Assembly: GCF_007474605.1 (NCBI RefSeq)
Contig: NZ_VHKL01000010.1
Span: forward strand, 186,001-250,000
Direction: 5' to 3'
DNA from: Rhodoligotrophos appendicifer
Lineage (GTDB): Bacteria; Pseudomonadota; Alphaproteobacteria; Rhizobiales; Im1
Length of the DNA stretch: 64,000 nucleotides
The translations under genes were made by a program, and so were the position numbers. How positions within the stretch are numbered: position 1 is the stretch's first letter; every line of letters starts with the position of its first letter. Below the pieces are notes generated by a model. It saw only the letters and a program-made list of their open reading frames with translations. It was not told the DNA's origin and did not search any database. This document shows, piece after piece, positions 34,431 to 42,303 of the stretch.

Positions 34431-34483
34431 TTTCTTTATTAGAAACTATGTTTCAATAATATCGTTCGTGAGGAGAGAGTCAA
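34431..34483 (-). promoter_or_regulatory. Promoter and IclR-type operator, site 5
   Basis: On the minus strand TTGACT (34478-34483), 16-bp spacer and TATTAT (34456-34461), the best sigma-70 match in the island. Two bases on comes the operator (34431-34454; TTTC-N6-GAAAC-TAT-GTTTC on the plus strand), ending 14 bp before the binding-protein ATG. Placement over +1 fits repression. Confidence 0.7.
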
Positions 34484-34618
34484 TGTGCAAGCACGTCAAT
34501 TCCGGCTCCGATTGCGTGCGAACTGGATTTCACTCGAGGACACAAATTTGGCACACAGGGATCACCAAGGGCTTTCTAAGATATTGAAACTGAACAACTT
34601 CCAAGACCAAATGGCGCC

Positions 34619-34702
34619 TCCCCTCGGCTCCACCATCCACCCTCCAAGTCGTTGATATCTTTGGAAGTGAAGCAGTTTCAGCATCTTCGCATTCGCCGCT
34701 GG
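34619..34702 (+). repeat. Direct repeat copy B of the tRNA-Ala 3' end (attR-like)
   Basis: 84-bp near-copy of 1863-1945, same orientation: 17 bp of tRNA-Ala tail (including encoded CCA) plus 67 bp of its downstream flank. No other tRNA part precedes it. Flanking DNA is unrelated on both sides. It marks the distal boundary of the 32.7-kb segment. Confidence 0.85.
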
Positions 34703-34726
34703 TACATAATTATGGTCCAAGGCAGG

Positions 34727-34828
34727 ATGTCGGAGATGTCGAAAACTGCAGGTCTGGCCCTGCGCGGCAAGACCTACTCGTTCAGGATCCGGGTGCAAGG
34801 ACCTGGCACTTGCCGCCTAAGCAAATGA
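34727..34828 (+). pseudogene. Truncated tyrosine-recombinase (phage-type integrase) N-terminus
   Basis: An ATG with AAGGCAGG upstream opens 33 residues beginning MSEMSKTAGLALRGKTY and SFRIRV, the start of alphaproteobacterial integrases with the LxxRGxxYxFRxRVP motif. The reading then leaves the family (QGPGTCRLSK) and stops, so the rest of the gene is lost. Lying 24 bp beyond the tRNA-tail repeat is exactly where an island integrase is normally found. Short length limits certainty, but position and motif agree. Confidence 0.6.
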
Positions 34829-34897
34829 TACCACCAAATCTTGATCATCTTGCCACCCGGGAAAGCTGCATAGATGGCCGCAATAGCCATATCGGCA

Positions 34898-37255
34898 TTA
34901 TGGATGCCGCTTGTTTGAATCCAGCGGCTCCAAGACGATTGTGAAGCTGGTTTCTTCTGCGATCCGCTCGGCTGAGTAAAGCAGGGGGACGTAGGCACCT
35001 TCGGCCCATAAGGGAGCAAAATCCTTGTAATGCGGAGAAAAAGGGTCGCCAGCCTGCCCCGGCATGTTGATGCAGAGGCTGTCGTCCCAATTCCCAACAT
35101 CCATCACGAGCCGAATGGAAGCCGCCGTCGTGACGCGGAAAATCGAATCGAAGTCCATGTGCATCACCGTCGACGAGTCCCCGCCAACGGGAAGAGGCCC
35201 CACATTCAACTGCGGCCCTTCCTCGCCTGCGAGATTGGATAATGCATGTTCGATCTCAGCACGATGCAAGCCGCCCCAAGACCAGTCTTTTGCGTCCGAC
35301 CCCATCAATTTGCGGCATTTCCGAAAGGCCGCATCGAGGCTTGCCAGGATCAATTCGTCAAAGCGCTCTGGACGACCATCCACAAAAAACCGTCCTGGTT
35401 GCTCCAGCACCTCAAGGACCGCTTCATTATCGCCCGGGCTGACAAGGTCACCGAGATGGGCAGGTACGAAGCGGGCGATCACCATCGGTTTCAAGAATCT
35501 CGTCCACCAGATTTCGAAGAAGGCCCCGGGCCCACTTTCGGCGGCGACCTTTCCATCCCACTCCTGGAGCAGACCGAGATCATACCGGTCTTCCTCGGTA
35601 TGTAGGCGTCTTAGGACGGGGAGTACCCGCCTCGCAACGAGCGACATGACATCGGTCTGAAGCCGGCATGAAGCCGTGAGACTGTGCGGCGGATCCTGGC
35701 CAAGGACTTCAGCAATTCGCCGCGACCGGGACCGCTCATCCCATTCGAAGCCGACGGGATGTGTCCGGTGGTCCCAATCGGCGGGCAAGTTCATCTCATT
35801 GGCCGAGAGAACGAAACCGCAGAGAGGATCAACCTCCGCTGCCATCCGATGCAGGGCCATACGCCCCCGCCATTCGAACCGGCCGTCCCCCGGTACCGGC
35901 ATCAGACCACGCCAGTTCGGACGATACGGGACATGGCCGGCAGGCAGCCGAGCGATCGTGCCCGTCACATCGGCATAGACTTGATTGACCGAGGGGGCGC
36001 CCCAGCCATCAAGAGCCGCGGTAAAGTCCGCCAAGCTCCCGGCGCGCATTGTCCTCAAGCTCGCCATATAGGGAGCCGTTCCGGGCTCGAACCAAACGGA
36101 CCGGATCGCAAAAGCCCTCCGACTTGAGGGTTCATCGAACACAACTGGCCCGTGACGACTGAACCTCAGCACTGCGATTTGATCTGCGCAGCCTTTGACC
36201 GGTATTGCCTCCTCGATCGTCTGGAAGTCAGCCCACTGAGCCGCGTCGAGATAGCGGGAGGCTCCGTCCGTTTCGTAGACGTAGAGGTCCTCCTGGTCGG
36301 CCCGCAGAATCGTCAAGCCGAAGGCCGAGGTCTCGTTATGGCCGATGCAAATGCCAGGGGAGTTGGGTTCGCCCGCACCGATGACGTTCCAACCTGGCGC
36401 CTTCAGATGGACCAGATAGCGAAGGGATGGGACTGTGATGCTGCGGTGCGGATCGCTGGCGAGGATCGGACGCCCTGTTTCACTGCGTGCCGCAGAGACC
36501 GCCCAGTTGTTGGAACCATCCGGACGCTCGCTGCTGGCCATAGAGATTTGGGCCATCGTCCGCCAACGATCGGCTTCCTCGAGCGTCGCGGAAAGCCGTT
36601 CCCGGCTGAACGTGACGGGCGCCGTCGCAAGATTTAGCAAGTCGACCACGGCACGCGGGATGTTTTTGAGCAGCGGGTTCGGATCGCGCTCATAATCCAC
36701 CTCCGGCTGAGGCTTGCAGCGTAAAAACTCGGCAAGATCCGATGTTTCCGTCAGGATCGATCGCGCGACCTCGGAGGCAGCGTTACGGCACAGGCTATGG
36801 CTTCGAATCCTGACCACATCTTCGGCATGCCATACGGCCGGAGCGGTCCCCAGAACCCGGAATTCGAGAGGCAGTGGTGCATCGCCAGCATCAACGAGTT
36901 CGATGTAGGCATTGATCCCGGAAGCGAAGGCGGAGCAGATCTGCTCGGCATGAGGCCCGTAATGCGACCACTCGGCTTGCATCTCGCCGCGATAGAGAAA
37001 AAGTCGCGCCGCCTTGTCCTGATGGAGATATCCAGGCCCGAAGTCGCGCGACAAGAGCCCGAGGCCGCGCTTTCTCCAGAGGTCGATTTGCCAGAGCCTG
37101 TCGCGGGCGGCGTTGAAGCCCTGGGCGTAGAATAGGTCTTCCATGGACTCCGCGTTGATATGCGGAATACCCCAGCGATCGACATCGATCCGCACCGGCC
37201 CCTTCAGGCCGGTGAGCCGGTAGGATGTTGCAGCGCTAGACATCGAAGGCGACAT
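34898..37255 (-). CDS. Penicillin-acylase family N-terminal-nucleophile amidohydrolase
   Basis: 785-residue Ntn hydrolase (PF01804) that cleaves an N-acyl amide. The proenzyme has an alpha part, spacer, and beta chain whose new N-terminus is Ser248 (RPDG-SNNWAVS). DRWGIPHI, AQGFNAARDRLWQIDL and ASDPHRSITVPS are family landmarks. No signal peptide is visible, so unlike penicillin G acylase it seems cytoplasmic. It is last in an operon with a beta-amino-acid transaminase and BKACE, suggesting it frees an amino acid from an N-acyl or amide-linked precursor. Confidence 0.88.
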   Translation of the reverse strand: MSPSMSSAATSYRLTGLKGPVRIDVDRWGIPHINAESMEDLFYAQGFNAARDRLWQIDLWRKRGLGLLSRDFGPGYLHQDKAARLFLYRGEMQAEWSHYGPHAEQICSAFASGINAYIELVDAGDAPLPLEFRVLGTAPAVWHAEDVVRIRSHSLCRNAASEVARSILTETSDLAEFLRCKPQPEVDYERDPNPLLKNIPRAVVDLLNLATAPVTFSRERLSATLEEADRWRTMAQISMASSERPDGSNNWAVSAARSETGRPILASDPHRSITVPSLRYLVHLKAPGWNVIGAGEPNSPGICIGHNETSAFGLTILRADQEDLYVYETDGASRYLDAAQWADFQTIEEAIPVKGCADQIAVLRFSRHGPVVFDEPSSRRAFAIRSVWFEPGTAPYMASLRTMRAGSLADFTAALDGWGAPSVNQVYADVTGTIARLPAGHVPYRPNWRGLMPVPGDGRFEWRGRMALHRMAAEVDPLCGFVLSANEMNLPADWDHRTHPVGFEWDERSRSRRIAEVLGQDPPHSLTASCRLQTDVMSLVARRVLPVLRRLHTEEDRYDLGLLQEWDGKVAAESGPGAFFEIWWTRFLKPMVIARFVPAHLGDLVSPGDNEAVLEVLEQPGRFFVDGRPERFDELILASLDAAFRKCRKLMGSDAKDWSWGGLHRAEIEHALSNLAGEEGPQLNVGPLPVGGDSSTVMHMDFDSIFRVTTAASIRLVMDVGNWDDSLCINMPGQAGDPFSPHYKDFAPLWAEGAYVPLLYSAERIAEETSFTIVLEPLDSNKRHP

Positions 37256-37300
37256 AAACTGAAGCTGGTGGGAGCCAGGAATCCCTATCGTCCTGGCTCC

Positions 37301-38014
37301 TCATGCGATGACCGGACGGCGATCGCTGCGGCTGCGCTGAGTGCCCTTTTGGACGGAACCTTGATGGGAGAGAGCTCGGCCCATGATCTCTGCGGCTTCG
37401 GTCAATTCGTGCTCGACAGCAGCCCGGGCGGACGGCCCATCCCCCCGCTCAAGGGCTCTCAGAACCCGATTGTGATCCTCAAGCCCGAGGCCAAGTGTAG
37501 TCTTCGTGCGCATGATATTCAGACACGGCCCGGCCTGCAGCCACAGAGTTTCGATGATTGGAATGAGCAGCGGCGAACGCGCTGCATGATAAACGGTAAA
37601 GTGAAAGGTGAGATTGAGCTCGAGATAGTTCCCGCTTCCGGTCCCGTTCGCGATGGCGAGCAGCTGCTGCTGGATTGAATGCAGCTTCTCCAGTTCCGTA
37701 TCAGAAATCGTTTGGCACGCCCATTCCGCAGCCTGCCCCTCAATGGCGCAACGGATGCGACGCAGGTCCATCATCTCTTCGGCGCTCAGCATGGCCACCT
37801 CGACGCCGCGGTGAGGCCGTTCGTTCAGGGCTTTGTCAGCAACCAGCCGTTGCAGGGCCTGCCGGATCGGCATGGCGCTGGTTCCGAAACGCTTCGCGAG
37901 GCGAGCGACCACGAGCCGCTCGCCAGGCATCAGGTCCCCACGCATCAGGTCCCGCTTGAGGCTTTCATACACTCGCTCATGGGTCTGCTTGCGCGCCGTG
38001 CCCGTCACATTCAT
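37301..38014 (-). CDS. GntR-family (FadR/FCD subgroup) transcriptional regulator
   Basis: 237-residue regulator: N-terminal winged HTH (YESLKRDLMRGDLMPGERLV, then FGTSAMPIRQALQRL, residues about 16-60) and an alpha-helical FCD ligand domain with the metal-site pattern ELNLTFHFTVYHAA and LGLEDHNRVLRAL. It sits between the BKACE and penicillin-acylase-type genes (gaps of 44 and 45 bp), so it is probably autoregulated and controls this module through the ATTTGATCAAAT-type sites at 40301, 40419 and 46168. Confidence 0.9.
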   Translation of the reverse strand: MNVTGTARKQTHERVYESLKRDLMRGDLMPGERLVVARLAKRFGTSAMPIRQALQRLVADKALNERPHRGVEVAMLSAEEMMDLRRIRCAIEGQAAEWACQTISDTELEKLHSIQQQLLAIANGTGSGNYLELNLTFHFTVYHAARSPLLIPIIETLWLQAGPCLNIMRTKTTLGLGLEDHNRVLRALERGDGPSARAAVEHELTEAAEIMGRALSHQGSVQKGTQRSRSDRRPVIA

Positions 38015-38058
38015 AAAGCCTCTCGACCCGACGCCGCCTCAGCCAGAGCCCGATCTGG

Positions 38059-38946
38059 TCATCGGTCGTCGCACAATCCGAGCAACTCTCGAGCCTCGGC
38101 AACCGTCGCAGGAACTGCGCCGAGCGCTTTTACCAGATGCACCGCATCTGTCACCAGATCCTCGTTGCTCGCGAGCACGCCCCGGCTGCGGAACAGATTA
38201 TCCTCAAGTCCCACACGGACATGGCCGCCCATCAGCACCGATTGCGCCGCCATGGGCATCTGTTCGGCACCGGCACCAAAAGCCGCCCACACGGAGCCGG
38301 GTGGCAGCATGTCATGCATCAGCAGCAACGTGCGGAGGTCGGAACCTGCACCCCAGCGCAGACCCAGTGCAAACTGGAAGAAGGGCGGAGGCGAGATGAG
38401 ACCGTCGGCCACCAAATTCAAGGCAAGCCGCAAATGACCGAGATCGAAGATCTCCAACTCCGGTTTTACCCCAATTTCCTGCATCCGGGTCGCCATACCA
38501 CGGATCATTTCGGGTGTACTGACATAGAGCTCAGTGGGAGCTCCATTGTTGAAGCTGCCGCAGTCGAGGCTGCAAATTTCGGGCCTCAGCGCCTCCACAT
38601 GGGCCATCCTTTCAAGGCCGCCGACCAAGTCGGTGACCGGATCGAAAGGTTGGCAATCGGGTGCGCCCAACACCAGCTTGCCACCCATGCCGGCCGTCAG
38701 ATTGATGATGATCTCGGTCCCGCTGGCCCGGATCTGCTCGACAGCCTCTCGATAGAGCGCAATGTCGCGGCTGCCTCGGGTCGTCTCGGGATCGCGCACG
38801 TGGATGTGAACGATTGCCGCTCCCGCTCGCGCGGCTTTGAGGGCATCCTCGGCGATCTGCGCAGGCGTCACCGGGACATGAGGACTTTTTTTTGTCGTGT
38901 CGCTGTCGCCGGTCAGAGCACAGGTGATGATGACGGGACGCGACAT
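38059..38946 (-). CDS. BKACE family beta-keto acid cleavage enzyme (DUF849)
   Basis: 295-residue BKACE protein, which condenses a beta-keto acid with acetyl-CoA and cleaves it to acetoacetate and a new acyl-CoA. Zinc-site motif HIHVRDP is at 47-53, with IIINLTAGMGG, SLDCGSFN, ELEIFDLGHL and the GGHVRVGLEDNLF strand near the C-terminus. Its stop overlaps nothing downstream; its start abuts the transaminase gene. Together these could convert a beta-amino acid to CoA esters. An 8-base A-run in codons 18-20 (38886-38893) is unusual. Confidence 0.92.
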   Translation of the reverse strand: MSRPVIITCALTGDSDTTKKSPHVPVTPAQIAEDALKAARAGAAIVHIHVRDPETTRGSRDIALYREAVEQIRASGTEIIINLTAGMGGKLVLGAPDCQPFDPVTDLVGGLERMAHVEALRPEICSLDCGSFNNGAPTELYVSTPEMIRGMATRMQEIGVKPELEIFDLGHLRLALNLVADGLISPPPFFQFALGLRWGAGSDLRTLLLMHDMLPPGSVWAAFGAGAEQMPMAAQSVLMGGHVRVGLEDNLFRSRGVLASNEDLVTDAVHLVKALGAVPATVAEARELLGLCDDR

Positions 38947-40271
38947 CAGGCGGCCCCCCGATGCTGGCCGACAGCCGGCAGGATTGCGCGATTGTTGTCT
39001 AGGAAAGCCCCGAAAACCTCCAGAAACCGCTGGATATGCGATTCCTCATGGCTGAGCGACAGGGCGAGCATGCCGCGGGGTGTCACGTATTGCCCGGCAA
39101 GCATCATTTCCAAGTGCCAAAGCTGGTTCAGCCTCTCATCGGCATCATGAAGATCGGCCGGCGACATCACGGGGCCTGAAACGAAATGCAGGTTCATCAA
39201 GGATCCATAGCCGCAGACAATGCCCGCTACGCCTTCGCTGTCGAGAAGGTTCTGCATGCCTGCCCTCAGGCGCTCTCCAAGGGCATTGAAACGGGCGGAG
39301 GCTTCTTTCGTCAGCACCCGAGTTAACCCTGTCAAACCGGCCGCCATACTCAGGATGTTGTTGTTGAAGGTGCCACCATGGCTGAAGACGTCCCGTCGGC
39401 TGGGGTCGAAATGGTCCATTAGCGCACCACGACCACCAAAGGCACCGAAGCTCGCTCCACCGCCCACATATTTGCCGAGTGTCATGAGATCCGGAGTGAC
39501 GCCCGTGACCGTCTGCAACCCCCCATAATCAAGGCGCGAGGTCATGACCTCGTCGAAGATCAGCAGCGCCCCGATATCCGTTGTCTTGGCGCGAAGCATG
39601 CCCAGAAACGGGTCGGATGCCCGGATGCAGCCGCCACCCCCCAGCATTGGCTCAAGGATGACGGCCGCCAGACTGTCCTTATGGGCCCCCAGCAGCATTT
39701 CAGTGCCTTCAACGTCGTTGTAGTCTGCGAATATGAACGGAAAGGGGAGATTGAGCACAGAGCCGCCATGGGCAAAGGTCAGGACTCCACCGTGATAACC
39801 TTCACGAAACACCAAGACCTCCTGGCGTCCCGTCAGGGCGCGCGCTGCAGAGATCGCCATGATGTTTGCCTCTGTCCCCGAATTGCAGAAACGCACGCGT
39901 TCCAATGCCGGAAATCGCTCAGTGAGAACCTCGGCCAGACGGGCCTCAAAGATGTTCGGGCCGCCTAATGCGATACCCTTGCGGACCGCAGAGATGATCG
40001 CTTCCTGAATGACGAGATTGGAGTGGCCGTAAAGGGCCGCCGAATATTCGCTGACGAAATCCGTGTAGCGATGCCCGTCGAGGTCGGTCACCGAACAGCC
40101 TTCGCCTTTTACAATCGCCACCGGGAACGGCTCGTACCAAAGCACTGAGCGCGTGTTGCCGCCAGGGAGACTGCGGCGCGCATCTTCATGCCGCGAGGCA
40201 CTCCTCGGATTTGCCTCGATATACCGGGTGCGGGCATCGAGCACGGCCGAATCGATGCTAGAATTACGCAT
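38946..40271 (-). CDS. Class III aminotransferase, beta-amino acid (beta-phenylalanine) transaminase-like
   Basis: 441-residue PLP enzyme related to glutamate-1-semialdehyde aminomutases. PLP lysine is Lys267 (TLGKYVGGG), Asp240 is in LIFDEVMTSR, and the carboxylate-binding Arg41 lies in GGNTRSVLWY. From memory these match Variovorax beta-phenylalanine aminotransferase (Arg41, Lys267, and the SPRG arginine near 398, here Arg399) better than haem-pathway GSAM. I chose the ATG at 40271 on that numbering and a GGGG upstream; earlier ATGs add non-family residues and would swallow the operator. Product would be a beta-keto acid, the BKACE substrate. Confidence 0.82.
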   Translation of the reverse strand: MRNSSIDSAVLDARTRYIEANPRSASRHEDARRSLPGGNTRSVLWYEPFPVAIVKGEGCSVTDLDGHRYTDFVSEYSAALYGHSNLVIQEAIISAVRKGIALGGPNIFEARLAEVLTERFPALERVRFCNSGTEANIMAISAARALTGRQEVLVFREGYHGGVLTFAHGGSVLNLPFPFIFADYNDVEGTEMLLGAHKDSLAAVILEPMLGGGGCIRASDPFLGMLRAKTTDIGALLIFDEVMTSRLDYGGLQTVTGVTPDLMTLGKYVGGGASFGAFGGRGALMDHFDPSRRDVFSHGGTFNNNILSMAAGLTGLTRVLTKEASARFNALGERLRAGMQNLLDSEGVAGIVCGYGSLMNLHFVSGPVMSPADLHDADERLNQLWHLEMMLAGQYVTPRGMLALSLSHEESHIQRFLEVFGAFLDNNRAILPAVGQHRGAA

Positions 40272-40300
40272 GGTCGTTGCCCCAAAGCTATGCATGCCAT

Positions 40301-40312
40301 ATTTGATCAAAT
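40301..40312. promoter_or_regulatory. Perfect palindrome ATTTGATCAAAT, probable GntR-type operator
   Basis: A 12-bp perfect palindrome 30 bp upstream of the transaminase start. A near-copy lies 118 bp away (40419) before the divergent transporter operon, and another before the gamma-glutamyltransferase gene. Shared occurrence at three operon heads points to one regulator, most likely the local GntR protein. Confidence 0.6.
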
Positions 40313-40418
40313 TATGAGTGCAAAGTTCTCCGGTCAAACGATATCGTAAAGCGTATGCCCGGTTTTTGTCTCCCGACGGCGCTCCCCTTTGGTGCAGCCG
40401 ACGTTTGACGTGCCGAGG

Positions 40419-40430
40419 ATTTGATCAGAT
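40419..40430. promoter_or_regulatory. Near-palindrome ATTTGATCAGAT, probable GntR-type operator
   Basis: Eleven of twelve bases match the palindrome at 40301. It lies 71 bp upstream of the dppB-type ATG in the divergent promoter region. Confidence 0.55.
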
Positions 40431-40501
40431 ACTAGTCGCCGTAATTGGGGGAGACGCCATTTGAATTGCGTATCGCGTGGCGATGCCGGAGGGAGACATC
40501 C

Positions 40502-41443
40502 ATGGCGCGAATGATCGTCATCCGCGTCATCCATTCGCTCCTCGTTCTTCTGGCGGTCAGTTTCGTCATCTTCATGGCAGTGGAAGTGCTGCCTGGTGAC
40601 GTGGCGCGGCGGATGCTGGGGCGGGAAGCCCCAGAGGAATCACTCGCGATCCTGCGCGCGCAGATGGGCCTTAATGAGCCAATTCTTTATCGCTACGTCC
40701 ATTGGCTGGGAAATGCGCTCACCTTCGATTTCGGGATGTCATTCGCTAATCGACGCCCCGTCTGGGACATCATCGCTCCGCGGCTGGCGAACACTGCCAT
40801 GCTGGGCGCCATCGCCCTCATCCTTTACCTGCCGATCGTCCTGGTGACCGCCATGATCCAGGCGACCCACCGTGATTATCCCATCGACCATGTTCTGACG
40901 GTTGCGACAATCATTGTCCTTTCGACCCCAGAGTTTCTTCTCGGCACCCTGATGTTGTTATGCTTCGGGCTGTGGCTGAATTGGTTTCCTGTGGTGTCGA
41001 CGTTGTATTCTGGGATGAGCCTCGCACAGCTGGGCAGCGCCCTTATCCTGCCCGCAGTTTCGCTCGCGATCATCATGTCGACTCACGCGGTGCGCATGCT
41101 TCGCGATAATCTCATCGAGACACTCGATTCTGAATTCGTGACCATGGCCGAGTTCAAGGGCTTGAGCCCGCTGCGAATTCTCATGCGACACGTCCTGCCC
41201 AATGCGCTCGGGCCCACCCTCAACATCACCGCGCTCAACCTGTCCTATGTCATCGGTGGTGTCGTGCTGATTGAACGGGTCTTCGTCTTTCCGGGGTTTG
41301 GAAGCCTGATGATCGACAGCCTTCAGCTCCGGGACGTGCCGCTGATCGAGGCCTGCGTGCTGATCGCTGCCTCCGTCTATATCCTGGGCAATCTGGTCGC
41401 GGACATCGTCTCGATCTGGCTCAATCCAAAGCTTCAGACATGA
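40502..41443 (+). CDS. Dipeptide/oligopeptide-type ABC permease (DppB-like)
   Basis: 313-residue permease with six membrane segments. The ATG at 40502 has GGAGGGAGA upstream and begins ARMIVIRVIHSLLVLLAVSF, the usual DppB opening. Further signs are VLPGDVARRMLG, the LGLNEP-type loop (MGLNEPILYRYVHWL) and the EAA-loop FVTMAEFKGLSPLRILMRHV. First gene of a three-gene operon divergent from the transaminase. Binding protein is encoded separately at 44418. Confidence 0.92.
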   Translation: MARMIVIRVIHSLLVLLAVSFVIFMAVEVLPGDVARRMLGREAPEESLAILRAQMGLNEPILYRYVHWLGNALTFDFGMSFANRRPVWDIIAPRLANTAMLGAIALILYLPIVLVTAMIQATHRDYPIDHVLTVATIIVLSTPEFLLGTLMLLCFGLWLNWFPVVSTLYSGMSLAQLGSALILPAVSLAIIMSTHAVRMLRDNLIETLDSEFVTMAEFKGLSPLRILMRHVLPNALGPTLNITALNLSYVIGGVVLIERVFVFPGFGSLMIDSLQLRDVPLIEACVLIAASVYILGNLVADIVSIWLNPKLQT

Positions 41444-42303
41444 CCACCATCGTCCTCAATGCTTCTCGCAGATGGTCGCACCTGCCAGTAACACTGAAGG
41501 CCGGCGCCATCATCCTGCTGATCCATCTGCTGCTGGCTGCCGTCGGGCCGTTCATCTCCCCCTATGGCTATGCCCAGATCAACACCGGCGCTCCAATTTC
41601 AGGCGCCAGCTTTGCACACCCCTTTGGTACAGACCAGTTGGGACGGGACGTGTTCAGCCGCGCCCTTTATGGCGGTCACATCGTGATCATCCTCTCCGTC
41701 ATGGGGACCCTGGTGGGCCTGGTGGCAGGGAGCGTTGTCGGCCTGTTCTCAGGCCTCGTCGGCGGCCGCGTCGATACGCTCATCATGCGGCTCTGCGAGG
41801 TCATGATCAGCATACCGTTCCTGATCCTGGCGCTTTTGTTGATCATGATTGCTGGACCCCAGGTCGCCGGAAATCCGTTGACCCTGATCTGGGTCGTTGG
41901 TCTCGTGTATTTCCCCCGCATCACCCGTATGGCCCGGGTCGCCGCGGTGGAAATCGCCTCGCGCGATTATGTGACCGCCGCCAAGCTCCGCGGCGAGACG
42001 AAGTGGGCAATCATGCGTACCGAGATCCTGCCCAATGCTGCCGGCATCCTGCTGGTCGAGTTCGCGATACGCGCCGGACATGCGCCGATCCTGATCGGCT
42101 CCCTCGGATTCCTCGGCTTCGGAATTCGCCCTCCCCTTCCGGAATGGGGCCTGATGATGAGCGAGTACCGGAACCTCATCGTGGTTGCACCCATGACCGT
42201 GGTCGGACCCGGTCTTATGCTCGCGACGCTTGTGATCGGACTTAATTTATTCACCGAGGGGCTGGCGCGAAAGATCGGGGCGAGGCCCGCCAATGATGGT
42301 TGA
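41440..42303 (+). CDS. Dipeptide/oligopeptide-type ABC permease (DppC-like)
   Basis: 287-residue permease partner. HPFGTDQLGRDVFSRALYG is the diagnostic DppC block, followed by GSVVGLFSGLVGGRVDTLIMR and the EAA-loop DYVTAAKLRGETKWAIMRTEI. ATGA overlap with dppB-type gene upstream and an 11-bp overlap with the ATPase gene downstream. Confidence 0.93.
   Translation: MTTIVLNASRRWSHLPVTLKAGAIILLIHLLLAAVGPFISPYGYAQINTGAPISGASFAHPFGTDQLGRDVFSRALYGGHIVIILSVMGTLVGLVAGSVVGLFSGLVGGRVDTLIMRLCEVMISIPFLILALLLIMIAGPQVAGNPLTLIWVVGLVYFPRITRMARVAAVEIASRDYVTAAKLRGETKWAIMRTEILPNAAGILLVEFAIRAGHAPILIGSLGFLGFGIRPPLPEWGLMMSEYRNLIVVAPMTVVGPGLMLATLVIGLNLFTEGLARKIGARPANDG

Larger units (their letters stand above)
1863..34702. 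mobile_element. Putative tRNA-Ala-associated catabolic genomic island (about 32.7 kb)
   Basis: The interval is bounded by direct repeats of the tRNA-Ala 3' end. Almost all of its genes are transport, catabolic or regulatory, and a private operator pattern recurs at its operon heads. No intact integrase lies inside. A truncated integrase N-terminus sits 24 bp beyond the distal repeat, suggesting that this segment was inserted between the tRNA and the integrase of an older element. What is seen is the repeats and the remnant; the insertion history is inference. An alternative is duplication of the tRNA tail by unrelated rearrangement. Confidence 0.55.
34484..34897. other. Island right junction region
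   Basis: Gene-free junction. It holds the second copy of the tRNA-tail repeat and an integrase N-terminal remnant, each listed separately. In 34484-34618 and 34829-34897 I see no gene, stem-loop or known motif. The penicillin-acylase-type gene starts reading in from the far side and stops at 34898. Confidence 0.6.

Noticed and set aside
34562-34798. Minus-strand frame over the second tRNA-tail repeat
   Set aside because: It repeats the VEPRG tRNA artefact and has no other family signal.
34898-37255. Penicillin-acylase-type gene as an antibiotic resistance or quorum-quenching gene
   Set aside because: No signal peptide is visible and it sits in a catabolic operon with a transaminase and BKACE, so a nutrient role is better supported.
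38137-39150. 337-codon plus-strand frame opposite the BKACE and transaminase genes
   Set aside because: Spans two well-supported genes in antisense and carries no domain signal.
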